6,220 nt of DNA from Prolixibacteraceae bacterium (GTDB taxonomy: Bacteria > Bacteroidota > Bacteroidia > Bacteroidales > Prolixibacteraceae), in contig JAGYOI010000087.1 of NCBI GenBank assembly GCA_018399395.1, forward strand, positions 1 through 6,220. Direction: 5' to 3'. Below are positions 1 through 6,062 of this stretch, piece by piece. The notes beneath the pieces were generated by a model. It had not been told where the DNA came from, searched no databases, and saw only the letters and a list, made by a program, of their open reading frames with translations. Made by a program: the position numbers and the translations under genes. Position 1 is the first letter of the stretch. Every line of letters begins with the position of its first letter.

Positions 1-432
1 AGTATATAGCAAGCGTTTATAAGCCTGGTTGAATGATTGACTAGACAGCAAAAACACCAGTTTGTTATAATCGCCACGCTTGCGGTATGCCTGCTGAATC
101 ATTCGCGCATAGTTTTCCCTGATGGCATCAAGGTCCTCGTTCATCATCTGAATGACAAAACGATTTTCTTCGATTGACTCCTCAAGCATGTTAATTTGGG
201 TATTGTAGTCGTGTATAAGGCTTTCACGAAGCTTAATCTGCTCATTAAGAAGCGACAGTTGATTAACAGTTGCCTTACTTGTTTTACCGGTTTTTTCGAG
301 TAGCCAGTTGGTATATTCAATTTCCTTACGGGTTTTTTCCTTCTTTTCGCGAAGTTCGTCGAGGGTTTGCCCGTTTGCCAATATTGAGGCAAGCAACAAA
401 AAAAGAAACAATATGGCAGGTTTAACAATCAT
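1..432 (-). CDS. EnvC-like murein hydrolase activator / M23-family protein, N-terminal part (runs off window edge)
   Basis: The 144 residues visible begin MIVKPAILFLFLLLASILA, a Sec signal peptide with no lipobox cysteine, likely cleaved near the ANGQ stretch. After it comes a long charged, heptad-like coiled coil (about residues 24-105: DELREKKEKTRKEIEYTN, then LSLLNEQIKLRESLI). The segment YNKLVFLLSSQSFNQAYKRL ends the visible part and is a hallmark of the EnvC/NlpD-like group in Bacteroidota. Family members carry a C-terminal LytM/peptidase M23 domain; it would lie beyond position 1, so I cannot say whether its zinc ligands are intact. In the family, such proteins act in the periplasm and activate amidases or cut peptide crosslinks during daughter-cell separation. 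The ATG at 432-430 shares its A with the TGA of the upstream DUF4292 gene (TGATG), which supports this start and implies coupled translation. The alternative ORF in another frame over 144-428 is a shadow. Confidence 0.88.
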   Translation of the reverse strand, partial: MIVKPAILFLFLLLASILANGQTLDELREKKEKTRKEIEYTNWLLEKTGKTSKATVNQLSLLNEQIKLRESLIHDYNTQINMLEESIEENRFVIQMMNEDLDAIRENYARMIQQAYRKRGDYNKLVFLLSSQSFNQAYKRLLYT

Positions 433-1319
433 CAGTTACGAGGTACTTGAAATTCATCATACTTTTCAGGAATGTTAAAGCTAAAATTTTTTTCTTTATT
501 AACAGCCTGTCTCATCATTTTCATTGAAAGATAGATGTTTTCGTATTTTGTGGTTACCTGTAAATCGATTATCTGCGGGAAATGGCTCCTCCCAATTTTC
601 TTGTAATCGTCGTAATTAATAGTAATTGTTTGATTTTTCTTAATATCAGTTATAAACATTTTACGGATAACAAACAGCTGTGGGTCTATCCAAGCCGAAT
701 AATTAACAAACTCGCTATCGTCCATCTCCTGCATTAACTTTAATAGCTTACGTTCCTTATCCTTCTCAATCACCCGGTTCACTTTTCGGTTAAACTGGCT
801 GTCAATACGGTACGAGCTACTATCAATTGTTGATATTTTGTCACGGTCGAGGCCTGCATGTGAAAGAATTAATTCAGCATCGGCCGTTAGCAATGCCTGT
901 AAAATATTATACTCAATATTGAAACCTACTAAATATTTCAACACGTCAATTTCATCGTTAATGTAGCTTTTATCAAAATAATTAACCATTTTGATGCTAT
1001 CGTGCGAAACAAACCCCCGTGCCAATGGCATATTCATTTTTCGTATGGTAACAATGGCACATTTATCCCTGTTGATTTTTATTTGTCCGGTAAACGAAGT
1101 CTTTTCATCTCTGTTTTGATATGAAATAGCCGACCGCTTAATCTCATACGTTTTGTATTTTGGGGCTTCCCGTGTTACCTTGCGTATAATTTTATTGGCC
1201 GACATTGGTTTTATCTCGTAGTCTGCCATTTTGCGCGAAGTACTGCACGAAGCAAAAGCCAATATCATTAATATCCCTATTACTACTTTATTTATTTTTT
1301 GCATCCCCCTTAGCATCAT
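432..1319 (-). CDS. DUF4292 family lipoprotein
   Basis: A 295-residue protein with a lipoprotein signal: basic N-terminus, hydrophobic stretch VVIGILMILAF, then the lipobox FASC with the lipidated cysteine at residue 25. The body fits DUF4292. It has the early strands around FTGQIKINRDK, the segment MPLARGFVSHDSIKMVNYFD, a leucine-rich stretch YNILQALL, and a C-terminal SFNIPEKYDEF close to the family ending. Function is not established from the sequence. The family is largely restricted to Bacteroidota, and its predicted beta-rich, lipoprotein-anchored fold invites comparison with LolA/LolB lipoprotein carriers; that comparison is my inference. The first ATG overlaps the TPR gene stop as ATGA. 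GGAGAGG lies just before it, an unusually good Shine-Dalgarno for this phylum, and would serve either the first or the second ATG. A start at Met6 would also leave an intact signal peptide. The downstream EnvC-like gene overlaps its stop by one base. Confidence 0.88.
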   Translation of the reverse strand: MMLRGMQKINKVVIGILMILAFASCSTSRKMADYEIKPMSANKIIRKVTREAPKYKTYEIKRSAISYQNRDEKTSFTGQIKINRDKCAIVTIRKMNMPLARGFVSHDSIKMVNYFDKSYINDEIDVLKYLVGFNIEYNILQALLTADAELILSHAGLDRDKISTIDSSSYRIDSQFNRKVNRVIEKDKERKLLKLMQEMDDSEFVNYSAWIDPQLFVIRKMFITDIKKNQTITINYDDYKKIGRSHFPQIIDLQVTTKYENIYLSMKMMRQAVNKEKNFSFNIPEKYDEFQVPRN

Positions 1320-3082
1320 TCCTCTCCTTCAATGTACTTTTTCTCTTCAATTTTTCGTTTCAAAACAGGCGATTCATTACCCATTTCGAGCGATTGCTTC
1401 CAATATTTCAGCGCATTTTCTACATCGTCAAGTTTATAGTAAATATCGCCATAATGCTCAACAACTTCCACGCTCTCGCCGCCACCGTTTTCCATGGCTG
1501 TATCCATGTAAAATTTGGCCAGGCGGTATTCCCCTTTTTGAAACAACACCCATGCATGCGTATCGAGATAAGTAGCATTTTTGGGGTTTGCCTGAATAAC
1601 CTTGCTACTCAAATTCTCGGCTTTTTCAAGCTCAACACCTAATACTGAAAGATAATAGGCATAGTTGTTCATAGCCATGAAATTTTCGGGGTCAATTTCA
1701 ATAACCTTTTCAAACGAAGAGAAGGCTTTATCCTTTTCATTGAGATTATAATAAGCTTCGGCACGATATAATTCAAACTGAGCTTCCATACGCTTATTAT
1801 CGGTCACGTAAAGCTGTCCGTTTTCAAGTGTTGATAGTGCTTCCCCGTAATTTTCGAGTTGAATATTCGCCACTGCATTTAACACATAAACCAGTGGCTG
1901 CGAAGGGAACAATTGTATGGCCTTGTCACTGTGAGCAGCCATTTTTTCGAAATCCTCCATTTCACTATCAATTAGAATAAGTTGTTCCCAAACAGGGTAA
2001 TTATCGGGATCAACCTCAAGTGATTTGAGCATATACCCGCGAGCTTCAGATTTGCGGCCGTTCTGCATCAGATAGTCGGCAAATATGCTGTAACTGCGTG
2101 CATCATCGGGATGAGCTTCAACAATTAAACCAATTAGTGTTTCAAGCTTTTCATCTTCAATGCGAATATCTTCAGGTGCATTGACCAGCATCAGGTAAAG
2201 CTGAATTTTAGTTTCAATCTCTACGTCCGGATTAGAAAAACCTTCGCGGGCATGCTGATAGCCTTCTTCAATATTGTTATTTTGCAAATAGAATGATGCC
2301 AGTGAAAAATGCACAAATCCGTTTGACGGATCCATTTCAAGCACCTTATTGTAATATTCAAGCGCTTTATCCATGTTTCCGGTTTCTTTGTACATATCGG
2401 CCATCACGCCATAATATTCGGGCACATCGGGATATGTATCAATAAGTTTTTGAACTTCGGCAAAAGCCTTCTTCTCTTGTCCCATTTGAAGGTAAAGATT
2501 CTGGCGGGCCAGTGCTATTTGTTCGCTATACCCCATTACCCGCTCAAGTTCATCGTAAACTTCGATTGCTTCGGCCGGTTCGTCAGAAGACGCCATCAAT
2601 ACTGCCTTGCGATAGAGGTAATCAACATTATCAGGGTCGTTCCCGAGTAATTCAGTATAAATCTGGCTGGCCTTAGCATACTCGTTGTTATTTTGGTAAA
2701 TGCGTGCCAGTAAAAGTTTGTACCATTTATTGCCCGGTTCAATCTGAATTGCCTTTTCCAATAAAAGTTTAGCACTTACTATTTCCCCTTTAGAAACATA
2801 AATTTTGGCAAGTTCGTGCAACGATGCTGCCGAATTTGGATTAATATCAAGGCACCCGTTAAAATATTGAACGGCGGCATCGTTATTTCCAAGCATTTTT
2901 TGTTTTAAACCTTCTATAAAGAGATATTCGAACTCAATCTCTTTATCTTCAGACAGAACAATTTCATCTGCACTTTGTCCCTGCTCCTTCTGCTCGTTTT
3001 CCCCAACTGCTTTTTTTTGTGTACCACAAGCATAAGTACTTATCAAAAAGAAAAGTATAATAATATATCTTAGTATCCTCAT
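1316..3082 (-). CDS. Multi-TPR lipoprotein
   Basis: A 588-residue protein opening MRILRYIIILFFLISTYAC, a lipoprotein signal with the lipidated cysteine at residue 19. A polar linker follows (about 20-48, rich in Lys, Glu and Gln). From residue 50 to the end it is an array of roughly a dozen tetratricopeptide repeats. Clear ones start near 53, 87, 119, 223, 257, 433, 469, 505 and 541, with the usual A-x-x-x-Y/F and D-P-D/E-N turns (DPDN at 149 and 358, DPSN at 251, DPEN at 464). The 320-430 part has weaker, diverged repeats. TPR solenoids bind proteins or peptides, so this is probably a scaffold on the periplasmic face of the outer membrane. Its partner is unknown; the operon neighbours DUF4292 and EnvC-like are natural candidates. 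It is shorter than, and I do not think equivalent to, the type IX secretion lipoprotein PorW/SprE. It starts 9 bases after dut and ends in an ATGA overlap with the next gene. Confidence 0.9.
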   Translation of the reverse strand: MRILRYIIILFFLISTYACGTQKKAVGENEQKEQGQSADEIVLSEDKEIEFEYLFIEGLKQKMLGNNDAAVQYFNGCLDINPNSAASLHELAKIYVSKGEIVSAKLLLEKAIQIEPGNKWYKLLLARIYQNNNEYAKASQIYTELLGNDPDNVDYLYRKAVLMASSDEPAEAIEVYDELERVMGYSEQIALARQNLYLQMGQEKKAFAEVQKLIDTYPDVPEYYGVMADMYKETGNMDKALEYYNKVLEMDPSNGFVHFSLASFYLQNNNIEEGYQHAREGFSNPDVEIETKIQLYLMLVNAPEDIRIEDEKLETLIGLIVEAHPDDARSYSIFADYLMQNGRKSEARGYMLKSLEVDPDNYPVWEQLILIDSEMEDFEKMAAHSDKAIQLFPSQPLVYVLNAVANIQLENYGEALSTLENGQLYVTDNKRMEAQFELYRAEAYYNLNEKDKAFSSFEKVIEIDPENFMAMNNYAYYLSVLGVELEKAENLSSKVIQANPKNATYLDTHAWVLFQKGEYRLAKFYMDTAMENGGGESVEVVEHYGDIYYKLDDVENALKYWKQSLEMGNESPVLKRKIEEKKYIEGEE

Positions 3083-3091
3083 TTTAAAATC

Positions 3092-3526
3092 TTAATGTTT
3101 TCCGGTATGGCCAAATCCTCCATCGCCACGCTCCGATTCTTCCAATACTTCTACTTCACCCCACTCGGCCTGTTCATGCTTTGCTATAACCATTTGACAT
3201 ATGCGCTCGCCATTTTTAATGGTATACGTTTCGTTCGACAGGTTCACAAGAATAATACCAACTTCACCGCGATAATCTGCATCAATGGTTCCCGGCGAGT
3301 TAAGTACCGAAATGCCATGCTTCAGGGCCATTCCGCTACGCGGCCTGATTTGAGCTTCGTAACCTTCGGGTAATTGGATAAACAACCCCGTGGGCACTAA
3401 AGTTCGCTCCAGTGGTTTTAGCTCAACATCTTTATCGATAGAGGCCCTTATATCCATACCGGCCGAAAATATCGTACTGTATGAAGGAAGGGGGTTATTT
3501 GATTTATTAACAATTTTAACAACCAT
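3092..3526 (-). CDS. dut: dUTP diphosphatase (dUTPase)
   Basis: A 144-residue trimeric-type dUTPase that hydrolyses dUTP to dUMP and pyrophosphate. This keeps uracil out of DNA and supplies dUMP for thymidylate synthesis in the cytoplasm. All five family motifs are in order: AGMDIRA (22-28, metal-binding Asp25), [12 protein letters not shown] (61-72), [14 protein letters not shown] (76-89, with general-base Asp82 and base-stacking Tyr85), [10 protein letters not shown] (106-115) and the mobile C-terminal arm [10 protein letters not shown] (133-142). The arm has His140 where many homologues have Ser, but the P-loop-like glycines and the Phe that covers the nucleotide are kept. Length is normal for the family. 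The ATG at 3526 gives the standard N-terminus just before the first beta strand. It heads the tight run dut, TPR lipoprotein, DUF4292 and EnvC-like, and a promoter candidate lies about 35 bases upstream. Confidence 0.97.
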   Translation of the reverse strand: MVVKIVNKSNNPLPSYSTIFSAGMDIRASIDKDVELKPLERTLVPTGLFIQLPEGYEAQIRPRSGMALKHGISVLNSPGTIDADYRGEVGIILVNLSNETYTIKNGERICQMVIAKHEQAEWGEVEVLEESERGDGGFGHTGKH

Positions 3527-3537
3527 TTTCCATTCGT

Positions 3538-3657
3538 TTATCGTAATATTTTAAAATCTGCTAAGATAGGGATTCTTACGACAATACCGAAAAACAAACC
3601 AAGTAAAAAAGCCAATAAAAACGCCGTCAAATGAACAGTATAACAGCATATTATCAA
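3538..3657 (-). CDS. Possible small single-span membrane protein (or remnant) between yraN and dut
   Basis: An unrecognised ORF of 39 codons fills most of the yraN-dut gap. It has no ATG. A TTG at 3657-3655 would overlap the yraN stop as TTGA, and a second TTG lies at 3630-3628. The product has one strongly hydrophobic segment ([18 protein letters not shown]) followed by a basic tail, [12 protein letters not shown], which fits a single-span protein with a cytoplasmic C-terminus. The stop at 3540-3538 lies 11 bases before the dut ATG, so if real it would join yraN and dut into one continuous operon. The aliphatic Leu/Ile/Val make-up looks more protein-like than the competing ATG ORF at 3649-3551 (32 codons, rich in Phe, Cys and Tyr). 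Against it, T-rich DNA gives hydrophobic ORFs by chance, there is no clear ribosome site, and a promoter candidate overlaps it. It could also be the tail of a decayed membrane gene. Confidence 0.25.
   Translation of the reverse strand: MIICCYTVHLTAFLLAFLLGLFFGIVVRIPILADFKILR
3561..3592 (-). promoter_or_regulatory. Candidate Bacteroidota sigma-ABfr promoter for dut
   Basis: On the minus strand, TTTC (3592-3589) is followed by a 20-base spacer and then TATCTTAG (3568-3561). The phylum consensus is TTTG, 19-21 bases, TAnnTTTG, so each box has one mismatch. Initiation would fall near 3555, leaving a leader of about 30 bases before the dut ATG. No other spaced pair in this gap fits better. Because no terminator separates yraN from dut, this may add to read-through rather than be the only source of dut message. 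Confidence 0.4.
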
Positions 3658-4022
3658 TTCACAAGGGGCGTAAAAGCATCTTCGATATGGTTCAGTTCAT
3701 AGTTCCCTTCGCCATACCACTTTATGGCAATTACATCGAAACGTGTTTCACAGTCGATATCTTTTTCGTTAATAAACGCTTCAGCTGCATTGGTAAGAAA
3801 ACGAATTTTTTGATTAGAGATAGCGTCTCTTGGCTCTTCATAAATGGCAGCACTCCTTGTTTTTACCTCAACAATAACCAACTGGTTATTGTGCCGGGCT
3901 ACAATGTCAATTTCAGCCCTGTCGTAACGCCAGTTACGTTCAAGTACTTTATATCCCTTTTTAACTAAATGATGAAAAGCAATTTCTTCACCCTTTTCGC
4001 CCAGGTCGTTATGTTTTGCCAT
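3654..4022 (-). CDS. YraN family (UPF0102) nuclease-like protein
   Basis: A 122-residue protein of normal length for UPF0102, a small family with a restriction-endonuclease-like fold. The N-terminal helix motif LGEKGEEIAFHHL (7-19) is followed by the family's NWR (30-32). The PD-(D/E)xK core is visible: Glu37 and Asp39 in AEIDIVA, then Glu52 and Lys54 in VEVKTR (51-56). Conserved DAISNQKIRFL comes next, then a C-terminal strand around RFDVIAI. The metal-binding and catalytic positions are intact, so nuclease activity is plausible, but the biological role of the family is poorly defined; links to DNA processing or recombination are inference. It starts 10 bases after the ldcA stop, so the two are almost certainly co-transcribed. 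The codons for residues 44-51 contain a perfect 10-base inverted repeat, listed separately. Confidence 0.93.
   Translation of the reverse strand: MAKHNDLGEKGEEIAFHHLVKKGYKVLERNWRYDRAEIDIVARHNNQLVIVEVKTRSAAIYEEPRDAISNQKIRFLTNAAEAFINEKDIDCETRFDVIAIKWYGEGNYELNHIEDAFTPLVN
3871..3892. repeat. Perfect inverted repeat inside yraN (10-base arms, 2-base centre)
   Basis: On the plus strand, ACAATAACCA (3871-3880) and TGGTTATTGT (3883-3892) are exact reverse complements separated by AC. It sits in yraN codons for His44 to Val51 (HNNQLVIV), just before the active-site EVK. The size and symmetry resemble a dimeric-regulator operator, but it is far inside a gene and no second copy was seen elsewhere in the window. 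Coding constraint plus chance may explain it. Confidence 0.6.
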
Positions 4023-4032
4023 TACATCTTAT

Positions 4033-4944
4033 TTATTTTTGATGGAATTCTGTTCCTTTTTCAGTTACCGATAGCTTTGCTTCACACCCCATCTTTATAG
4101 CATAATTTTCAGGTTGGTGACCGGCAGGGAAATTAAAAGCCACCGGAAAATTATACGCCCTGACCGCATCGAGGATAATTTCTTCATAAGACATTCCAAA
4201 CGGGGTGTCATTGTCTTTAAGTCCGGCAAAACCACCAACAATTAACCCTTTTAAACCCGAAAGCATACCGCCGGTTTTCAGGTTCATCATAATACGGTCG
4301 ATGTGATACAGATATTCGGCCAAATCTTCAATAAAAAGTATTTTGCCACGTGTATCAATATCACTGGGAGTACCACGCAAACTAAGCAGTACAGACAAAT
4401 TGCCACCAACAACGACACCCGATGCTTCGCCGGTAACATTGTATTTTGAGTGGGCAAACGTATATTTATTTGGAATACCGGTTAAAGCATTCATCAAAGT
4501 TTGAAGGCTTTTTGAAGGTTTTCCTTCATTGGTGAAATAAGCGGTCATCACACCATGTATCGAAGCATATCCCATATTATGCAACGAGGAATGCAGGGCG
4601 GTGATATCGCTAAACCCCACAACCCACTTTGGGTTTTTCTTAAACCCATCCCACGAAACATGCTGCAAAGTTCGAAGTGTACCATATCCGCCCCGTGAAC
4701 ACAAAATGGCCTTTATCTCAAGGTCATCAAGCATTTTTTGCAAATCGGACGCACGCTGTTTATCGGTGCCCGCAAATGTATGATGTTGCCCGGCGGCATA
4801 AGTGCCCACCACAACATTATAACCAAGCGCCTCTAATTGCGCCACAGCCGATTTTATATGCTTTTCGTCAATTTTTGAGGCAGGTGAAACAATGCCGACA
4901 GTGTCGCCATGCTTTAGATTTTCAGGTTTTTGGATAGAAGTCAT
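4033..4944 (-). CDS. ldcA: LD-carboxypeptidase (muramoyltetrapeptide carboxypeptidase, S66 family)
   Basis: A 303-residue enzyme of typical S66 length with no signal peptide, so cytoplasmic. It removes the terminal D-Ala from the tetrapeptide of recycled muropeptides, giving tripeptides that can be reused for wall synthesis. The N-terminal domain opens with LKHGDTVGIVSPAS (10-23) and holds CSRGGYGTLR (82-91) and the nucleophile elbow GFSDIT with Ser112. The C-terminal domain contains GNLSVLLSLRGTP (181-193), LFIEDLAEYLYHIDR with catalytic Glu206, and FPAGHQPEN with catalytic His276, so the Ser-Glu-His triad is complete. The ATG at 4944 places the family's conserved start right after a short leader. 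The same ATG overlaps the stop of an 18-codon upstream ORF (ATGA), hinting at coupled translation. yraN follows 10 bases downstream. I am sure of the family; activity on the tetrapeptide is inferred from the intact triad. Confidence 0.95.
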   Translation of the reverse strand: MTSIQKPENLKHGDTVGIVSPASKIDEKHIKSAVAQLEALGYNVVVGTYAAGQHHTFAGTDKQRASDLQKMLDDLEIKAILCSRGGYGTLRTLQHVSWDGFKKNPKWVVGFSDITALHSSLHNMGYASIHGVMTAYFTNEGKPSKSLQTLMNALTGIPNKYTFAHSKYNVTGEASGVVVGGNLSVLLSLRGTPSDIDTRGKILFIEDLAEYLYHIDRIMMNLKTGGMLSGLKGLIVGGFAGLKDNDTPFGMSYEEIILDAVRAYNFPVAFNFPAGHQPENYAIKMGCEAKLSVTEKGTEFHQK

Positions 4945-4997
4945 AATGGTATTCCTGTTTCTTTTGCTGTTTCAATTATAAGTTGATTTTGATTCAT
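4941..4997 (-). CDS. Possible 18-residue leader peptide overlapping ldcA
   Basis: An ORF reading MNQNQLIIETAKETGIPL from an ATG at 4997-4995, with its TGA at 4943-4941 overlapping the ldcA ATG by four bases (ATGA). That is the classic geometry for translational coupling by a terminating ribosome. The frame is open further up, to a GTG at 5015-5013, which would give 24 residues and would overlap the stop of another mini-ORF as GTGA. I recognise no family, it shows no run of a single amino acid of the attenuator kind, and no strong Shine-Dalgarno precedes either start. It may be a real leader, the trace of an eroded gene, or chance. Confidence 0.35.
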   Translation of the reverse strand: MNQNQLIIETAKETGIPL

Positions 4998-5011
4998 AGG
5001 GGTCTTAATTA

Positions 5012-5047
5012 TCACATCAATTTTTTATTTATTTCTGACAACCGCAT
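5012..5047 (-). CDS. Possible 11-residue upstream mini-ORF in the ldcA leader
   Basis: ATG at 5047-5045 opens MRLSEINKKLM, with TGA at 5014-5012. The stop overlaps a GTG (5015-5013) that is in frame with the next mini-ORF, itself overlapping ldcA. It would begin only a few bases after the start site predicted from the weak promoter at 5061-5092. There is no homology I recognise. The length is well within chance expectation; the chained overlaps are the only reason to list it. Confidence 0.2.
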   Translation of the reverse strand: MRLSEINKKLM

Positions 5048-5060
5048 TTTGTTTTTCTTG

Positions 5061-5092
5061 TAAAGATATTTAATTGACACAAAAGAACCAAT
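5061..5092 (-). promoter_or_regulatory. Weak candidate promoter for ldcA-yraN
   Basis: On the minus strand, ATTG (5092-5089), a 20-base spacer and TATCTTTA (5068-5061) each differ by one base from the Bacteroidota boxes TTTG and TAnnTTTG. It lies just downstream of the terminator of the preceding gene, where a new promoter is expected. It implies a leader of about 110 bases to ldcA holding the two mini-ORFs. A TATAATTG at 4980-4973 is nearer the gene but lacks a matching upstream box. Confidence 0.3.
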
Positions 5093-5097
5093 TAGCT

Positions 5098-5128
5098 GCA
5101 AACAAAAAAGACCGCCCAAAGGCAGTCT
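5098..5128 (-). terminator. Intrinsic terminator after the HU/SPOR gene
   Basis: On the minus strand, AGACTGCC, a TTTG loop and GGCGGTCT form an 8-base-pair stem with one G-U pair (5128-5109). A run of T follows (5108-5104) and then GTTTG. The stem begins 28 bases after the gene's stop codon. The tract is T-rich only on the minus-strand side, so it works in the direction of these genes. It separates the HU/SPOR transcript from ldcA-yraN. Confidence 0.85.
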
Positions 5129-5156
5129 CTTCTATAAATTCAGAGTAATAAATAAT

Positions 5157-6041
5157 TTATCTGGTGCTCACCCACACATTTGATTCAGGATGTTCTGAAC
5201 GGTAGGTGCGCATTGCATTCAAAGCCTCATCGCGGTCGAAGTACGAGTCGAAAGTAACCCGGTACAAACCGCTTTTGTGTTCAATCACTTCGGCATTAAA
5301 GCCTTTCTTAATCATTTCTGCTTGCAATTGCCGTGCATTGTCGGGATGACTAAAACTCCCCCCAACAAGAACGTAAGGAGCAACTTTTTCGATGTCTTCG
5401 AGTGTCAGTTCTTCTGATGAAGCCTGATTAAGTGTATTTTCAGAACGGCTAAAAAGCTGCAATGGGTTAACATTTGAAGACTGCATTCCGGTATTGTTGT
5501 TTCTGAGTGGAAATAAAGACAGCCCCAACACCAATGCGATTCCGGCAGCAATTTTTATAAATCCTTTACGGGTATTTAATGCACGGACTGCAGGGTGCTG
5601 ATAACGTTCTGCAGATTCTTTTTTGCTTTCAACCGGGGCAAAACTAAATGGCTCAAGTCCGTATGCTTCGGCAAATTCAAATTTTGGTGCGGCTGTAAAT
5701 GTTATTGCCCCTGACGGCTCGTAGTGAAAACTACCAACAGATTCAAGAGATACCGTTTCGCCTTTATTCAGTAAGCGACTGGCATTATCTACAAAGCGCT
5801 CAACTAAACCTTCAGCATCCCGATAGGTACATTGTTCTTTATCAACAATGCAATTTATCAACAAACCATCGTTCTTCTTAATTTTGGCATTAAAAACAAC
5901 TTCCTTCGAGGGCGGCAAAAACACCTCACGCATCCGATCGTACCCGGCAGGTTTATAATTGGATATAAAACCACCAAAATCAGGAACAACAACACATTCG
6001 TGAAATTGCAATAAATAAGAAATATGTTTTCCCAGTTCCAT
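5157..6041 (-). CDS. Membrane-anchored HU-CCDC81/SPOR domain protein
   Basis: A 294-residue protein with two bacterial CCDC81-type HU domains, a membrane span and a SPOR domain. The first HU domain is about residues 1-58 (CVVVPDFGGFISNY is its hallmark) and the second about 60-125 (LESVGSFHYEPSG). A polar linker leads to one transmembrane segment (161-179, FIKIAAGIALVLGLSLFPL), preceded by basic residues and so oriented N-in. A low-complexity linker follows, then a C-terminal SPOR domain (about 222-294, PYVLVGGSFSHPDNARQLQ to the end). SPOR domains bind septal glycan strands lacking stem peptides, so the C-terminus should sit in the periplasm and localise to the division site. The HU-like half faces the cytoplasm; its ligand is unknown and could be DNA, a filament or itself. 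The layout resembles FtsN only in topology. An excellent promoter precedes it and a terminator follows, so it is probably monocistronic. Confidence 0.9.
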   Translation of the reverse strand: MELGKHISYLLQFHECVVVPDFGGFISNYKPAGYDRMREVFLPPSKEVVFNAKIKKNDGLLINCIVDKEQCTYRDAEGLVERFVDNASRLLNKGETVSLESVGSFHYEPSGAITFTAAPKFEFAEAYGLEPFSFAPVESKKESAERYQHPAVRALNTRKGFIKIAAGIALVLGLSLFPLRNNNTGMQSSNVNPLQLFSRSENTLNQASSEELTLEDIEKVAPYVLVGGSFSHPDNARQLQAEMIKKGFNAEVIEHKSGLYRVTFDSYFDRDEALNAMRTYRSEHPESNVWVSTR

Positions 6042-6062
6042 ATAATTAAATTAAAAGACATT

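Noticed and set aside
144..428. Minus-strand ORF of 94 codons
   Set aside because: It is in a different frame of the EnvC-like gene, whose signal peptide, coiled coil and family motif are in the frame starting at 432.
825..839. Small inverted repeat TATCAA/TTGATA in the DUF4292 gene
   Set aside because: Six-base AT-rich arms are expected by chance at this length and lie in coding sequence for Thr-Ile-Asp-Ser.
1205..1642. A 145-codon plus-strand ORF and a second overlapping plus-strand ORF at 1231-1575
   Set aside because: Both lie antisense to the DUF4292 and TPR genes, have no family features and biased residue use, and arise from reading real minus-strand codons backwards.
3095..3373. Plus-strand ORF across dut
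   Set aside because: Antisense to a complete dUTPase with all five motifs; no independent support.
3593..3653. Terminator between yraN and dut
   Set aside because: The gap is T-rich on the minus strand, but I found no GC-rich stem before the T-runs.
4621..4647. Competing hairpin arms AACCC / GGGTTT / AAACCC inside ldcA
   Set aside because: Short arms (5-6 bases) fully explained by Gly-Phe, Asn-Pro and Trp-Val codons, with no T-run or regulatory position.
5858..6061. Minus-strand ORF of 67 codons starting upstream of the HU/SPOR gene
   Set aside because: Frame-shifted shadow of the HU domain coding sequence; the real frame holds the CVVVPDFGGF motif.
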